A DNA stretch of 64,000 nucleotides from Sphingomonas paucimobilis NBRC 13935 (GCF_000739895.2 NZ_BBJS01000014.1:248001-312000); one strand, 5' to 3'; shown: positions 54,391 to 64,000, counted from the stretch's first letter. Notes: generated by a model not told the origin, from the letters alone. A program made the numbers and translations.

Positions 54391-55194
54391 TCACCCGGCG
54401 ATGGTGAAAACGGACCCCGAGTCCACACGGATACCCGCGCCATTGATGAAGCTCGCCCGCTCCGAACAGAGAAAGGCGACTGCGGCGGCGGCCTCTTCGG
54501 GGCGGCCGCGCCGCTTCAGGACCATGCCCGGCCGCTCTTCCTCCAGGAAGCTGTCGATCGCCTCGTCGAAGCTGGTGCCCTTTTCCTCGGCCCGTTTCTC
54601 CATCATCTTGTCGGTCATCGGGGTCGCTATGAAGGCCGGCGACACGGTGTTCACCAGCACATTGTCGCAGCCATAGGCCTTGGACAGACCCTTGGCGAGG
54701 CTGAGGATACCTGCCTTCGCCGCACAATAGGGAAGCTCGTCGATATAGGGCTGGACCGCGTCCTCCGAGGCGAACAGCACGATCCGACCCCAGCCCTGGG
54801 CGCGCATCGCTGGGATCGCCTCGCGGCACATGCGCACCGCGCCCATCAGGTCGATGTCGAGCGTCTCCTGCCAGCCGGCATCGTCGATCTCCAGGAAATC
54901 GCCGGTGGCGCCGGTCACGCCGGCCGCGTTGACATAGATGTCGGGATCGCCCAGCCGCTCGCGCACCTCGCGCCAGATGGCGGAGACCTCATCGGGCTTG
55001 GTCACGTCGCCAGTGACCGCAATCACTTCGCCCAGCGGCTCCAGTTCGGCGACCGCTTCGTCGATCGTCCCACCCGGCTTGTCGGTCAGCGCGACCCGCA
55101 CGCCGGCCTCCAACAGGAAGCGAGCGGTTTCCTTGCCCATACCCGAATCCGATCCGCTGATGAGCGCGATGCGCCCCTTGATCCCCAGGTCCAT
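54391..55194 (-). CDS. SDR family oxidoreductase
   Basis: A 267-residue classical short-chain dehydrogenase/reductase: cofactor motif SGSDSGMGKE, NAAGVTG, and active-site YCAAK with PAFIATPMTD. It resembles glucose-1-dehydrogenase or 3-ketoacyl reductase-like members; substrate unknown. The N-terminal MDLGIKGRIALISGS starts directly at the Rossmann fold. A GGAGAGAGA site precedes the ATG. GGAAC at 55300-55296 on its strand lacks a matching EcfG -10. Confidence 0.87.
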   Translation of the reverse strand: MDLGIKGRIALISGSDSGMGKETARFLLEAGVRVALTDKPGGTIDEAVAELEPLGEVIAVTGDVTKPDEVSAIWREVRERLGDPDIYVNAAGVTGATGDFLEIDDAGWQETLDIDLMGAVRMCREAIPAMRAQGWGRIVLFASEDAVQPYIDELPYCAAKAGILSLAKGLSKAYGCDNVLVNTVSPAFIATPMTDKMMEKRAEEKGTSFDEAIDSFLEEERPGMVLKRRGRPEEAAAAVAFLCSERASFINGAGIRVDSGSVFTIAG

Positions 55195-55333
55195 CGTCTC
55201 TCTCCTTGCTCGATCGGCATGAAACCCGGTGAGACGCCATCGCGCGCCGTCACCTGGGTCAATAACCTGGCCATGAAGAGCCGAGCAGGAATAGGGTTCC
55301 TACACCGCGCCCAATAAGTCGCTAAGAAAACCC

Positions 55334-55359
55334 GGAACGCCGGCCCACCCGACCCGTTC
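55334..55359 (+). promoter_or_regulatory. Consensus EcfG promoter of the aldo/keto reductase gene
   Basis: GGAAC (55334-55338), 16 bases, then CGTTC (55355-55359) is a full match to the alphaproteobacterial EcfG consensus. The expected transcript would start near 55366, leaving a leader of about 75 bases before the ATG at 55443, and confirming that start over an in-frame ATG at 55362. Confidence 0.75.
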
Positions 55360-55442
55360 GGATGGGGTCCGCGATCTTATCCCAGGCCATTGGCGAGCAG
55401 AGCCCGGCCGGGATAGATGGTCGCCCATTTCGAGGATCCGCC

Positions 55443-56531
<1,089 letters not shown>

Positions 56532-57058
56532 CGCCGATCTCTATCAGCACCGGTCGGGCCGCCGAGCGACAGCGGTCACGGCCGGCGCCAAGGGAATTGC
56601 GCCTGAATGGATGTATCCGTCCCAAAGACGAACACATCATGTTCCGCCCGCCCATTCTACAAAGGGATTTGCCAAGCAGAAAAGGATTTACCGCCACACC
56701 TTTGCTTGCGACGTTCGGGCGAAGAAACCCTATCCATATCACTGTTTTATCAAGCCTTTTTGCCCTTCCATAGATCCAATCGCCTGCGTTCCGCCCGCTC
56801 TTTTGTTGGCATCGGGAATACGAATAGCGTTGCGCGAAGAGGCAGCATTGCCCTGGATAGGACCGCCCCATCCGCGTTGCGGCGCAGGGGTGGCTTATCT
56901 AAGCCCGACCTATCCAAGGGGCGGGGACAATCATGGGCTTTGATATTGCGCGATCGGGAAACGCGTGTGTTGCAAGGGGGATTTGCGCGGTGCGGGACAG
57001 CGATGCCCGCTCCACCCTTTGCCCCTCGTGCCGCGCCTGACGCGGACGGACGGCCATC
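56532..57058. other. Intergenic region of 527 bp
   Basis: Located between the AKR and acyltransferase genes. I see no convincing coding frame, RNA gene or known regulatory motif. The first half is somewhat lower in GC than the surroundings. It probably holds the promoter of the polysaccharide genes. Confidence 0.4.
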
Positions 57059-59104
57059 ATGTCCTCTTCCACCCATAGCGCCACTTCCGCCGAGCATTTT
57101 CTGCGTCCATCGTCCTTCACGGGCACCGAAGAACGCTCCGCCCATGCCGATCAAGCGTCCGCCGCCCCGCTTCAACCCAGCAAGATCGCCTATCGCGCCG
57201 ATATCGATGGCCTGCGCGCCCTGGCGATCGTGCCGGTGGTTCTCTTCCACGCCGGGGTCGAGCTGTTCCGCGGCGGCTTTGTGGGCGTCGACGTCTTCTT
57301 CGTCATTTCCGGGTTCCTGATCACGACCGGTCTGCTGCAGGACGCGTCGATCACCCGCTTCTATGAGCGCCGCCTGCGCCGCATCCTGCCGGCGCTGACG
57401 GTGATGCTGGGCGTGTCGACGATCGCGGCGCTGGTCATTCTCCTGCCGGGCGATCTGTTGGCCTTCGGCAAGAGCATGGGATCGGCCCTGCTGTTCGGGT
57501 CGAATGTCTATTTCTGGCGGCAATCCGGCTATTTCGCGACGATTACCGAGACTTGGCCGCTGCTCCACACCTGGTCGCTGGGTGTTGAAGAGCAATTCTA
57601 CATCTTCTTCCCGCTTTGCATTCTGGTGCTGGGGCGCTGGCGGCGTCGCGTCCTGCCGATCGCCATCGTGGCGATGATGGCCGCGTCCTTCTGGGCGGCG
57701 CAGTTTCTGGTCGGCAACATGAAGGGGGTCATGGCCTTCTACCTGATGCCGTCGCGTGCCTGGGAATTGCTGCTCGGCTCGCTGCTGGCGACGGGGATCG
57801 TGCCGACGATCCGCCATCGCATGATCGGCGCTTTGGCCGCGCTGGCCGGTGTCGCCATGATCCTCTTCGCCGTCCTGACCTATAGCGCCGCGACGCCCTT
57901 TCCGGGCCTGAGTGCCGTGCCGCCGGTGCTCGGCTCCGCGCTGATCATCTGGGCGGGGCAGAGGGGCGAGCATGGTCTGTCGTCGATCCTGGGCAGCCCG
58001 CCGCTGCGGTTCGTCGGGCTGATCTCCTACTCACTCTATCTCTGGCATTGGCCGATCTTCGCGTTCCTCCGCTATGCCGCCATCGATCCGATCACCCCTG
58101 CCGTCGCGACCATGGCGGTCGTCGCCTCGGTCGGCGCGGCCTTTTTGTCGTGGCGCTATGTCGAACGCCCCTTCCGCCACCTGAACTCGCGCGCGAAAAT
58201 ATGGGGATGGTCCGCCGCCGCCGGTGGCGTCATGGCCCTGGCGAGCGCGGCGCTGATCGTGAGCCATGGTTTTCCGCAACGCTTCTCGCCCCAGATCGTG
58301 GCGCTGAACGCCGATCAGGACGACAGCTGGCGCTGTAGCCCCTCGTCCTTCGTCCGACTGGGCGGCTATTATGCCTGCGCCATCGACCTCCCTTCACGCG
58401 ACGTTCGCAAGGCCGATGTCATCCTGTGGGGTGACAGCCATGCGCAGATGTATGTCCCGGCGCTCCGGGCGGCCCTGCATGGACGCTCCGCCCTGCTGGT
58501 CAACGCCTATGGCTGCGCCCCGACCGTGAGCGGCGGACAGGACGCCGATTGCGCACAGGTCCAGAACCGCAATTTCCGCGAGATCGCGGCACTCCCCGCC
58601 AAGACCGTGATCCTGGCGCAGAATTGGCCGCAATATCGCAACGAAGTCGGCAAGCAACGCGGCGGGGCCACGCCCGCCGACCAGCGCTTCCTGCCCGCCG
58701 CACGCCGCTTTGCCGAGACGGTCGATGCCCTTCGCGCGGCAGGCAAGACGGTCTATGCCCTGACCGCCATTCCCAATCCGGAATATGAACTGCCCAGCGT
58801 CGTGTCGCGCGACCTGGCCTTTCATGGTCAGCCACGCCATCCAACCGGCGTGAACGGCGCCGATTTCCGCCGGGATTTCGCCAATGTCCTGGCCACCGAG
58901 AACCGGCTGGTGGCGGAGGGCAAATTGTCGCTGATCGATGTGCGGAAGTTCATCTGCCGCCGCGACACCTGCGATTATATCCAGGACGGCCATAGCGTCT
59001 TTGCCGATCATGGCCATGTGACCAACGCCTTCGCCCATGCCATGGGCCCAACCTTCGATGCGGCGCTGCCCCCGGCCAAGACCCCGGTCGAGGCCAAGCC
59101 GTGA
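57059..59104 (+). CDS. OafA/YrhL-type acyltransferase fused to SGNH domain
   Basis: A 681-residue membrane protein. The acyltransferase-3 part (about residues 43-400) begins YRADIDGLRALAIVPVVLFHAG, with FVGVDVFFVISGFLIT, FYERRLRRILPAL and LHTWSLGVEEQFYIFFPL, and has about ten membrane helices. The C-terminal SGNH-like part contains ILWGDSHAQMYVPAL and GHVTNAFAHAM (Asp/His region). These proteins O-acylate surface sugars such as LPS O-antigen or exopolysaccharide. It abuts the ligase-like gene (TGATG overlap). Confidence 0.92.
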   Translation: MSSSTHSATSAEHFLRPSSFTGTEERSAHADQASAAPLQPSKIAYRADIDGLRALAIVPVVLFHAGVELFRGGFVGVDVFFVISGFLITTGLLQDASITRFYERRLRRILPALTVMLGVSTIAALVILLPGDLLAFGKSMGSALLFGSNVYFWRQSGYFATITETWPLLHTWSLGVEEQFYIFFPLCILVLGRWRRRVLPIAIVAMMAASFWAAQFLVGNMKGVMAFYLMPSRAWELLLGSLLATGIVPTIRHRMIGALAALAGVAMILFAVLTYSAATPFPGLSAVPPVLGSALIIWAGQRGEHGLSSILGSPPLRFVGLISYSLYLWHWPIFAFLRYAAIDPITPAVATMAVVASVGAAFLSWRYVERPFRHLNSRAKIWGWSAAAGGVMALASAALIVSHGFPQRFSPQIVALNADQDDSWRCSPSSFVRLGGYYACAIDLPSRDVRKADVILWGDSHAQMYVPALRAALHGRSALLVNAYGCAPTVSGGQDADCAQVQNRNFREIAALPAKTVILAQNWPQYRNEVGKQRGGATPADQRFLPAARRFAETVDALRAAGKTVYALTAIPNPEYELPSVVSRDLAFHGQPRHPTGVNGADFRRDFANVLATENRLVAEGKLSLIDVRKFICRRDTCDYIQDGHSVFADHGHVTNAFAHAMGPTFDAALPPAKTPVEAKP

Positions 59105-60480
59105 TGGGCCGTTCCCCTGCCCTGACCGGTGCTCGTCACCCCCATGCAAACTGGGCTGCTAACCGGGCTCCGACTACCGCGCGCGGGTTCGGCGGATGGA
59201 TGATCGCGCCCTTTTCGGGGCTGGTCTTCCTGCTGCTGACGGTCCGGTTCGGGATGGACCGCGTGCTGATGAGCACGTCCATCTCACTGGGCTCGGCCAA
59301 TTTCACGTTGGGCATTCTGTTCAATTTCGCCTTCGTGTTCATCGCCTTCGCCCTGCTCGGCTTCACGCTGTTCTCGAACCGTGCGATGCAGTCGGATGCC
59401 GCCGTTCCGCTGGCCTTGTGGCTGCCCTTTCTGGTCTCCCTGTTCGGATCGGTGATCTACACGGCCTATCCGGTCGACGGGATCAAGTTCTTCTGGAACG
59501 TCCTGACCTTCTTCTGCCTGTTCGTGATCGGCTATCATTACAGCCGCTATTTTCCGATTGGACGGATCGCCGAGATCATCATCCTGACCGGCATCTTCCC
59601 GATCTTGATCTCGATCCTCTATTACGCCATCGATGGGTTCGGCGAGCGTCTGCAGGGCGCGGCGGGCCATCCCAACATGCTGGCCTTCTTCCTCTTCTTC
59701 TATGTCAGCTTCTGCTATCATGGGCTGATATGGGGATGGATCAAGGGCCGGGCCATTCGCCATGTCGCCATCGTCTTTTGCGGGCTGGCGACACTCGAGC
59801 TGCTGCTGACCGGGACCCGCTCGGCCTTTATCGCCCTCTTCGCGTTCATTCTGGTGTCGACGCTCCGTCGCCCCATATGGCTGTTGATGGTCCTGCCCGC
59901 GCCTTTGCTGGCACTCGCCATCCCCAGCGTGAACGAACGGATTACCGAGGTCTTCCACTCCAAGCCGACCGTCAGCTATGAATATTTCGTCGCGACGGCG
60001 CGCGGCGACACCGATGCCGAGGGCGGGGTGGAAGCGGATTCCGGCACTTGGCGGGTCTTTCTCTGGAAAGCCTCCTGGCCTGTCATTCTGGAGGCGCCAC
60101 TGCTCGGCCATGGCGCCTATTCCTTCCTGCCCAGCTCGCAGCAATTCTTTCCGCTGAACGCCTCCGGGGGATCGGGCGCGCATAACATCTTCGTGCAGAT
60201 CACCTTCGAACAGGGCTTTGTCGGGCTGGCGGCCTATCTTTGGCTGATCTTCGGGATATGCGTGCTTGCGGTCGTGCGGTTCCGCCATGACCCGGGGCTT
60301 GCGACCTTCATCATCATGCTGAACCTGAGCTTCAACGTCGCCGGCCTCAGCGACAACATGCTCTATTATCTGATCGACCAGATCTACATCTGGTTCGCCC
60401 TGGGCATCACATTGGGCCTGCTTATGAAGGCGCCCTTGCCGAAAAGGCCGATCGCGCAGCGGGTTCAGCCGCCTCGCTGA
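59104..60480 (+). CDS. O-antigen ligase / polymerase-like membrane protein
   Basis: A 458-residue protein with roughly 10-12 membrane helices and a large periplasmic loop (about residues 270-360). This contains TGTRSAFIALFAF, WRVFLWKASWPVILEAPLLGHGAYSF and the Wzy_C-type GAHNIFVQITFEQGFVGLAAYL with conserved His. Members polymerise or ligate polysaccharide chains (WaaL, ExoQ-like). ATG at 59104 overlaps the acyltransferase stop; an in-frame GTG at 59101 is possible. It functions with the neighbouring acyltransferase in surface-polysaccharide assembly. Confidence 0.88.
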   Translation: MGRSPALTGARHPHANWAANRAPTTARGFGGWMIAPFSGLVFLLLTVRFGMDRVLMSTSISLGSANFTLGILFNFAFVFIAFALLGFTLFSNRAMQSDAAVPLALWLPFLVSLFGSVIYTAYPVDGIKFFWNVLTFFCLFVIGYHYSRYFPIGRIAEIIILTGIFPILISILYYAIDGFGERLQGAAGHPNMLAFFLFFYVSFCYHGLIWGWIKGRAIRHVAIVFCGLATLELLLTGTRSAFIALFAFILVSTLRRPIWLLMVLPAPLLALAIPSVNERITEVFHSKPTVSYEYFVATARGDTDAEGGVEADSGTWRVFLWKASWPVILEAPLLGHGAYSFLPSSQQFFPLNASGGSGAHNIFVQITFEQGFVGLAAYLWLIFGICVLAVVRFRHDPGLATFIIMLNLSFNVAGLSDNMLYYLIDQIYIWFALGITLGLLMKAPLPKRPIAQRVQPPR

Positions 60481-60484
60481 CCGT

Positions 60485-60511
60485 CATGGCCCATCAATGC
60501 GATGGGCCATG
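60485..60511. terminator. Convergent hairpin at the ligase and glycosyltransferase ends
   Basis: CATGGCCCATC (60485-60495) and GATGGGCCATG (60501-60511) form a perfect 11-bp stem with a five-base loop. It overlaps the last codons of the minus-strand glycosyltransferase gene and lies just after the plus-strand stop, so it can terminate in both directions. Confidence 0.6.
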
Positions 60512-61543
60512 CACTTCCGCCGGATAGCCATCGAGCCTGCGCAGGTCCTTGGTCCCCTGGCGTACCAGATGTGAGGCAATGACCCGCAGGTGCGACAGAT
60601 AGGCCGACAGGCTATGCCGGCGCTCGACCAGGGCGGCCGCACGCTGGCGAATGGCGTCGACCGCCGACTGGTTGCCCGGATCCTCGGCCCAACGGATCGC
60701 CTCGGCAAAGGCCTCCGGCGTACTGTCGACGACCAGCCCCGTCTCGCCATCATCGATATAGTCGCGCACGCCCCGCACATCGTTGACGATGACCAGCTTT
60801 TCCAAGAGCATCGCATTCAGATAGGTCTGCTGACCGGCGCTGCGGGTCGACTGTTCCAGCGGAACGACGACGTGCCGGGCACCGCGCAGTTCGTCCATAT
60901 AGACATGGTGCGGCAGCGATCGGCAGAGTATATTGGCCGGCAGGTCTTCCTCACGGTAAGAGGTGGCCATGCGCAGTTCCATGTCAAGACCGCGGAACGC
61001 CGCCGTGATCAGCGGGTAATTGCGCAGTGAATTGCCGCCCGCAAACACATAATTGCCCTGCCAGCGCGGCTGATGCTTCTCATGCATGGTGTGGCAAAAG
61101 GGCGTGAACACCACCCGCTCCGCATCCACCTTCCACCGCTCGGCGAATTCGGCTCGTTCGGAGGAGGACAGGACGCAATAGATCGTCTTGTCATGGTCGA
61201 TCAGGCGAACCATGGATTTCGACAGCAGCGGCATGACCCAGGACAGCCACGGCGCCCGCTTCTCCAGCGCACGGCTCTTCTGCTCCCAGGTACAATCGAC
61301 CAGGACCACCCAGGGCCGTCGCCCGCATCTCAGGACCAGCGCGGCCAGGAGATCGCAATAGCGGTCGGCAAAGCCCAGCGCGCCATTCAGGATGACGACG
61401 TCCTTGTGGCGGCTCTCGCGCCGGATCGCGCGCAGATAGCCCAGCAGTCCGACATTCCGCCGATCGATCAGATGAACGTCACGCCAGACCGCCCGATCGC
61501 TCCAGAGCGACGACGCCACCCGTCCCTGATCCACCGTCATCAT
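60494..61543 (-). CDS. Glycosyltransferase (GT-B, family 1/4-like)
   Basis: A 349-residue cytoplasmic protein. C-terminal GT-B features include YVFAGGNSLRNYPLITAAFRGL, VYMDELRGARHVVVPLEQSTRSAGQQTY, LNAMLLEKLVIVNDVRGVRDYIDDGETGLVVD and PEAFAEAIRWAEDP, which bind a nucleotide sugar. The N-terminal half is less conserved. Tandem ATGs at 61543/61540 follow a GGGGGG-rich site. It probably adds a sugar to the polysaccharide made by the neighbouring genes. Donor and acceptor unknown. Confidence 0.85.
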   Translation of the reverse strand: MMTVDQGRVASSLWSDRAVWRDVHLIDRRNVGLLGYLRAIRRESRHKDVVILNGALGFADRYCDLLAALVLRCGRRPWVVLVDCTWEQKSRALEKRAPWLSWVMPLLSKSMVRLIDHDKTIYCVLSSSERAEFAERWKVDAERVVFTPFCHTMHEKHQPRWQGNYVFAGGNSLRNYPLITAAFRGLDMELRMATSYREEDLPANILCRSLPHHVYMDELRGARHVVVPLEQSTRSAGQQTYLNAMLLEKLVIVNDVRGVRDYIDDGETGLVVDSTPEAFAEAIRWAEDPGNQSAVDAIRQRAAALVERRHSLSAYLSHLRVIASHLVRQGTKDLRRLDGYPAEVHGPSH

Positions 61544-61810
61544 GCCAAGCCCCCCGGATAGCCAGGCCGGAGCGCATCGATCATCCGAACGCTTCCGGCA
61601 TTGCCGGTCGTCTATCCACCGCCCAGAGCGCACTCAACATGGGGTTACCCGCCGCTATGGCAGGCGGCCGAAACTTGTCCCCTTATGGTTCAAATCTCCC
61701 GGTAGGCCATGCCGAACAGGACGGTGCACCCGAGCTGGAAAGGCTGTGTTTCGCGAAACAACGCATGCCGCCCTGATGCACAGGGCCGGAGCCTCGCCTA
61801 TCTTGGAGGC

Positions 61811-62827
61811 ATGAAAAAGATCGGTTTCCTGTCCTTCGGCCATTGGTCCGCCTCGCCCCATTCCGCCACGCGTTCGGCACAGGATGTGCTGCTCCAGTCG
61901 ATCGACCTTGCGGTCGCGGCGGAGGAACTAGGCGCAGACGGCGCCTATTTCCGGGTCCATCACTTCGCGCAGCAGCTCGCCTCGCCCTTCCCGCTTCTGG
62001 CGGCCGTCGGTGCGCGGACATCGCGGATCGAGATCGGCACCGGCGTGATCGACATGCGCTATGAAAACCCCTTCTACATGGTCGAGGATGCCGGATCGGC
62101 CGACCTGATCAGTCGAGGGCGCTTGCAATTGGGTATCAGCCGCGGCTCGCCCGAGCAGGTGATCGAGGGCTGGCGCCATTTCGGCTATGGCCCGGCGGAA
62201 GGAGAGACCGACGCCGATCTGGGCCGTCGCCATGCCGAGGTGTTTCTGCACCTGCTCAAGGGCCAGGGCTTCGCCAAGCCGAATCCGCGCCCGATGTTCC
62301 CCAACCCGCCCGGCCTATTGCGGCTGGAGCCGCATTCCGACGGTCTGCGCGACCGCATCTGGTGGGGCTCCGCCTCCAACGCCACGGCGATCTGGGCAGC
62401 CAAGCAGGGCATGAACCTGCAAAGCTCGACGCTGAAGGCCGATGAAAGCGGCGAGCCCTTCCACGTCCAGCAGGCCAAGCAGATCCGCGCCTATCGCGAG
62501 GCCTGGACGGCGGCCGGTCACACACGCCAGCCCCGCGTCTCGGTCTCCCGCTCGATCTTCGCGCTGACCACCGATCAGGATCGCGCCTATTTCGGGCGGG
62601 ACGACAGCAGCGACCAGGTCGGCATCATCGACAATATGCGCGCCGTGTTCGGACGCTCCTATGCCGCCGAACCCGACCGGCTGATCGAACAGCTTCGTGC
62701 CGATGAAGCCATTGCGGAGGCCGATACGCTGTTGCTCACCGTCCCCAACCAATTGGGCGTGGCCTATAATGCGCATGTGATCGAAAACATCCTGCGCCAT
62801 GTCGCGCCGGCCCTTGGCTGGCGCTGA
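61811..62827 (+). CDS. LLM class flavin-dependent oxidoreductase
   Basis: A 338-residue luciferase-like monooxygenase. The (alpha/beta)8 family pattern is clear in KKIGFLSFGHWSASPHSATRSAQDVLLQSIDLAVAAEELGADGAYFRVHHFA, IEIGTGVIDMRYENPFYMVEDAGSADLISRGRLQLGISRG and WWGSASNATAIWAAKQGMNL. Such enzymes use FMNH2 or F420 to oxidise small molecules; substrate unknown. ATG at 61811 directly follows TTGGAGGC. Followed by a short hairpin and the tRNA genes. Confidence 0.9.
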   Translation: MKKIGFLSFGHWSASPHSATRSAQDVLLQSIDLAVAAEELGADGAYFRVHHFAQQLASPFPLLAAVGARTSRIEIGTGVIDMRYENPFYMVEDAGSADLISRGRLQLGISRGSPEQVIEGWRHFGYGPAEGETDADLGRRHAEVFLHLLKGQGFAKPNPRPMFPNPPGLLRLEPHSDGLRDRIWWGSASNATAIWAAKQGMNLQSSTLKADESGEPFHVQQAKQIRAYREAWTAAGHTRQPRVSVSRSIFALTTDQDRAYFGRDDSSDQVGIIDNMRAVFGRSYAAEPDRLIEQLRADEAIAEADTLLLTVPNQLGVAYNAHVIENILRHVAPALGWR

Positions 62828-62840
62828 TCCTGACAGGCGT

Positions 62841-62861
62841 GCCCCGGCCGCGTGCCGGGGC
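62841..62861 (+). terminator. Short hairpin after the LLM oxidoreductase gene
   Basis: GCCCCGGC (62841-62848) pairs perfectly with GCCGGGGC (62854-62861) across five bases, 13 bases after the stop codon. No T run follows. Confidence 0.55.
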
Positions 62862-62925
62862 GGCGCATAGACTTGCGCGCGACGGCCCGATGCGGGGTCA
62901 TCGATCGATATTATGGGAAAGAAAA

Positions 62926-63002
62926 TGGCGCGCCCGGAACGATTCGAACGTCCGACCCTCAGATTCGTAGTCTGATGCTCTATCCAGCTGAGCTACGGGC
63001 GC
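62926..63002 (-). tRNA. tRNA-Arg (anticodon ACG), copy 1
   Basis: On the minus strand a 77-base cloverleaf with 3' CCA encoded. Acceptor arms GCGCCCG/CGGGCGC, D arm AGCTCAGCTGGATAGAGCA, anticodon stem CAGAC/G-rich partner with loop CTACGAA (anticodon ACG), and T arm GGTTCGAATC-type TTCGAATC are visible. It decodes CGU (and CGC/CGA via inosine). The sequence is identical to the second copy. Confidence 0.96.
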
Positions 63003-63036
63003 GCGGTAGGTCGATGAAGACCTGAATGTGATCCAC

Positions 63037-63113
63037 TGGCGCGCCCGGAACGATTCGAACGTCCGACCCTCAGATTCGTAGTCTGATGCTCTATCCAGCT
63101 GAGCTACGGGCGC
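63037..63113 (-). tRNA. tRNA-Arg (anticodon ACG), copy 2
   Basis: Identical to the copy at 62926-63002 over the full 77 bases including CCA, 34 bases upstream in the direction of transcription. The pair is probably one transcript; the short T-rich stretch after copy 1 (minus strand, 62925 downward) may end it. Confidence 0.96.
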
Positions 63114-63254
63114 GCTGTGGAGGTGGGCTCTTAGAAGTCGTTTCGGATTGTGGCAAGGCCCTTTGCACGGTTATCCACAATTTCTTCGCGCAAGGCACGC
63201 ATTGACCTTTGTGGCATTTTGCCTTCGCGTCTTCCGCGTCTAGGGTGATCCGCA

Positions 63255-63785
63255 ATGATCCATGCTTCCTTCCGCCCCCGCCCGGCCCGGTCCTGGCTGA
63301 TCCTCGGCGCCGCTCTGGCCGTGTCGCTGACCGGCTGTTCCCGCGATACCACCACCTACCCCTCGCTCGCGGTCCGGCCTGCCGAGAAACAGGGTTTCGC
63401 CGAGCCGGAGGTACCACCGGTCGTGCTCAAGCCCGACCCCGCGCTGGATACCACGATCGCGGCGCTGGGCGACCGACTGGATGCGATCGAAGGTGAGTTC
63501 GCCAAGGCCTATGACCAAGCCCGCGCCAGCGCCGGCAAGGCGCATGGCCAGTCGGTGGGCAGCGAGGCGTGGCTGACCGCGCAGACCGAGTTGGCGACGC
63601 TCGACGAAATCCGCGCGCGGACCTCCGCGATCCTCGCCGAGATCGACGACCGCGCCATTGCCCGCGCCGCCGAGTTGCAGCCCGACTATCCCGCGCTGGT
63701 CGCCCTGCGCGCCCGGGCCGCGCAGCTTGTCGAGCGCCAGGGCGGTCAGATCGCCACGCTCTCGGCCAGCCTGCCGAGCGCCTGA
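63255..63785 (+). CDS. Hypothetical lipoprotein with helical domain
   Basis: A 176-residue protein with a lipobox (LAVSLTGCS, Cys at about residue 28), so it is probably membrane-anchored. After a proline-rich linker (AEPEVPPVVLKPDP), residues 65-170 are strongly alpha-helical and Ala/Glu/Arg-rich, like a coiled-coil bundle (LDTTIAALGDRLDAIEGEFAKAYDQAR). I do not recognise a named family. It lies between the tRNAs and a convergent partial gene. Confidence 0.75.
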   Translation: MIHASFRPRPARSWLILGAALAVSLTGCSRDTTTYPSLAVRPAEKQGFAEPEVPPVVLKPDPALDTTIAALGDRLDAIEGEFAKAYDQARASAGKAHGQSVGSEAWLTAQTELATLDEIRARTSAILAEIDDRAIARAAELQPDYPALVALRARAAQLVERQGGQIATLSASLPSA

Positions 63786-63790
63786 GCCGC

Positions 63791-64000
63791 TCAGAACCGG
63801 CGTATGAAGGGCAGGACGGTCGAATAATCGTCCGTCCAGGCCCGCAAGCCCGCCGGAGCGGTGACCTTGGTCCAGTCGCCGCCCTGCTCTTCGAGTTTCT
63901 CCAACACGCGCACGTCACGCGACAGGGCAAGCCAGATCGAATTCGTGGCCTGCGCCTCCCGGTCCAAGTCGGAGGGAATATAGGCCATCTTGCGCACCGC
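63791..64000 (-). CDS. C-terminal end of a spermidine-synthase-like protein (partial)
   Basis: The minus strand carries an open frame entering from the window edge with visible ending IPSDLDREAQATNSIWLALS, LEEQGGDWTKVTAPAG and LRAWTDDYSTVLPFIRRF. The ending TDDYSxVLPF is typical of fused MFS/spermidine-synthase-like proteins, but only about 69 residues are seen. Identity is tentative. It converges on the lipoprotein gene with a gap of five bases. Confidence 0.5.
   Translation of the reverse strand, partial: AVRKMAYIPSDLDREAQATNSIWLALSRDVRVLEKLEEQGGDWTKVTAPAGLRAWTDDYSTVLPFIRRF

Noticed and set aside
55276..55300. Second EcfG promoter candidate upstream of the SDR gene (GGAAC on the minus strand)
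   Set aside because: No CGTT-like -10 at a 16 or 17 base spacing; the nearest similar bases are about 25 away.

Overview
The window is about 64 kb of high-GC chromosomal DNA that reads as an alphaproteobacterium of the Sphingomonadaceae type, most likely Sphingomonas or a close relative. Three things suggest this: the AstA/AstB arginine genes beside an M20 hydrolase, EcfG-type (GGAAC-N16-CGTT) stress promoters, and a TonB-receptor-rich xylan locus whose operators resemble the Caulobacter XylR site. The genus is inferred from protein character and gene order, not from an rRNA. I see no insertion sequence, prophage, CRISPR array or replication origin.

Layout. 1-6.9 kb: a truncated histone-deacetylase-family gene, an HSL-type esterase, RppH, a DUF481 outer-membrane protein, then an arginine-succinylation cluster (M20 hydrolase, astA, astB). 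6.9-10.4 kb: sulfate activation (cysD, a cysN-cysC fusion, cysQ). 10.6-15.3 kb: a ZIP-type transporter, a four-gene stress operon (SRPBCC protein, zinc alcohol dehydrogenase, SDR, DUF892) behind an EcfG-like promoter and an FNR-like box, and a Crp/Fnr regulator. 15.8-17 kb: an aromatic/aspartate-type aminotransferase.

17.3-44.7 kb is the centrepiece, a xylan utilisation locus. It holds xylA, xylB, three GH43 enzymes, a CE1-type esterase, GH95, GH3 with a PA14 insert, GH27, GH10 xylanase, GH115 alpha-glucuronidase and an SGNH esterase. It also holds a large TonB-dependent receptor grouped with a flavin-dependent tryptophan-halogenase homologue, a SapC-family protein and a JmjC-like cupin. Six related 14-bp palindromes (consensus about TGGTAGCGCTAYCA) lie in the intergenic regions of this locus and suggest one LacI-type xylose repressor, encoded elsewhere, controls all of it. 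The enzymes together could strip a heavily decorated glucuronoarabinoxylan to xylose, which XylA and XylB send to the pentose phosphate pathway.

44.7-51.8 kb: a translationally coupled FecA-like receptor / FecR / ECF sigma operon and a classical autotransporter. 52-56.5 kb: MgtE, a GH16 glucanase, an SDR, and an aldo/keto reductase behind a consensus EcfG promoter. 57-61.5 kb: surface-polysaccharide genes (acyltransferase-SGNH fusion, O-antigen-ligase-like protein, glycosyltransferase). 61.8-64 kb: an LLM-class oxidoreductase, two identical tRNA-Arg(ACG) genes, a small lipoprotein and the C-terminal end of a possible spermidine-synthase-like protein.

Most distinctive: the xylan locus joins an inferred operator network to the receptor-halogenase-SapC-cupin group, whose biochemical role is not established.
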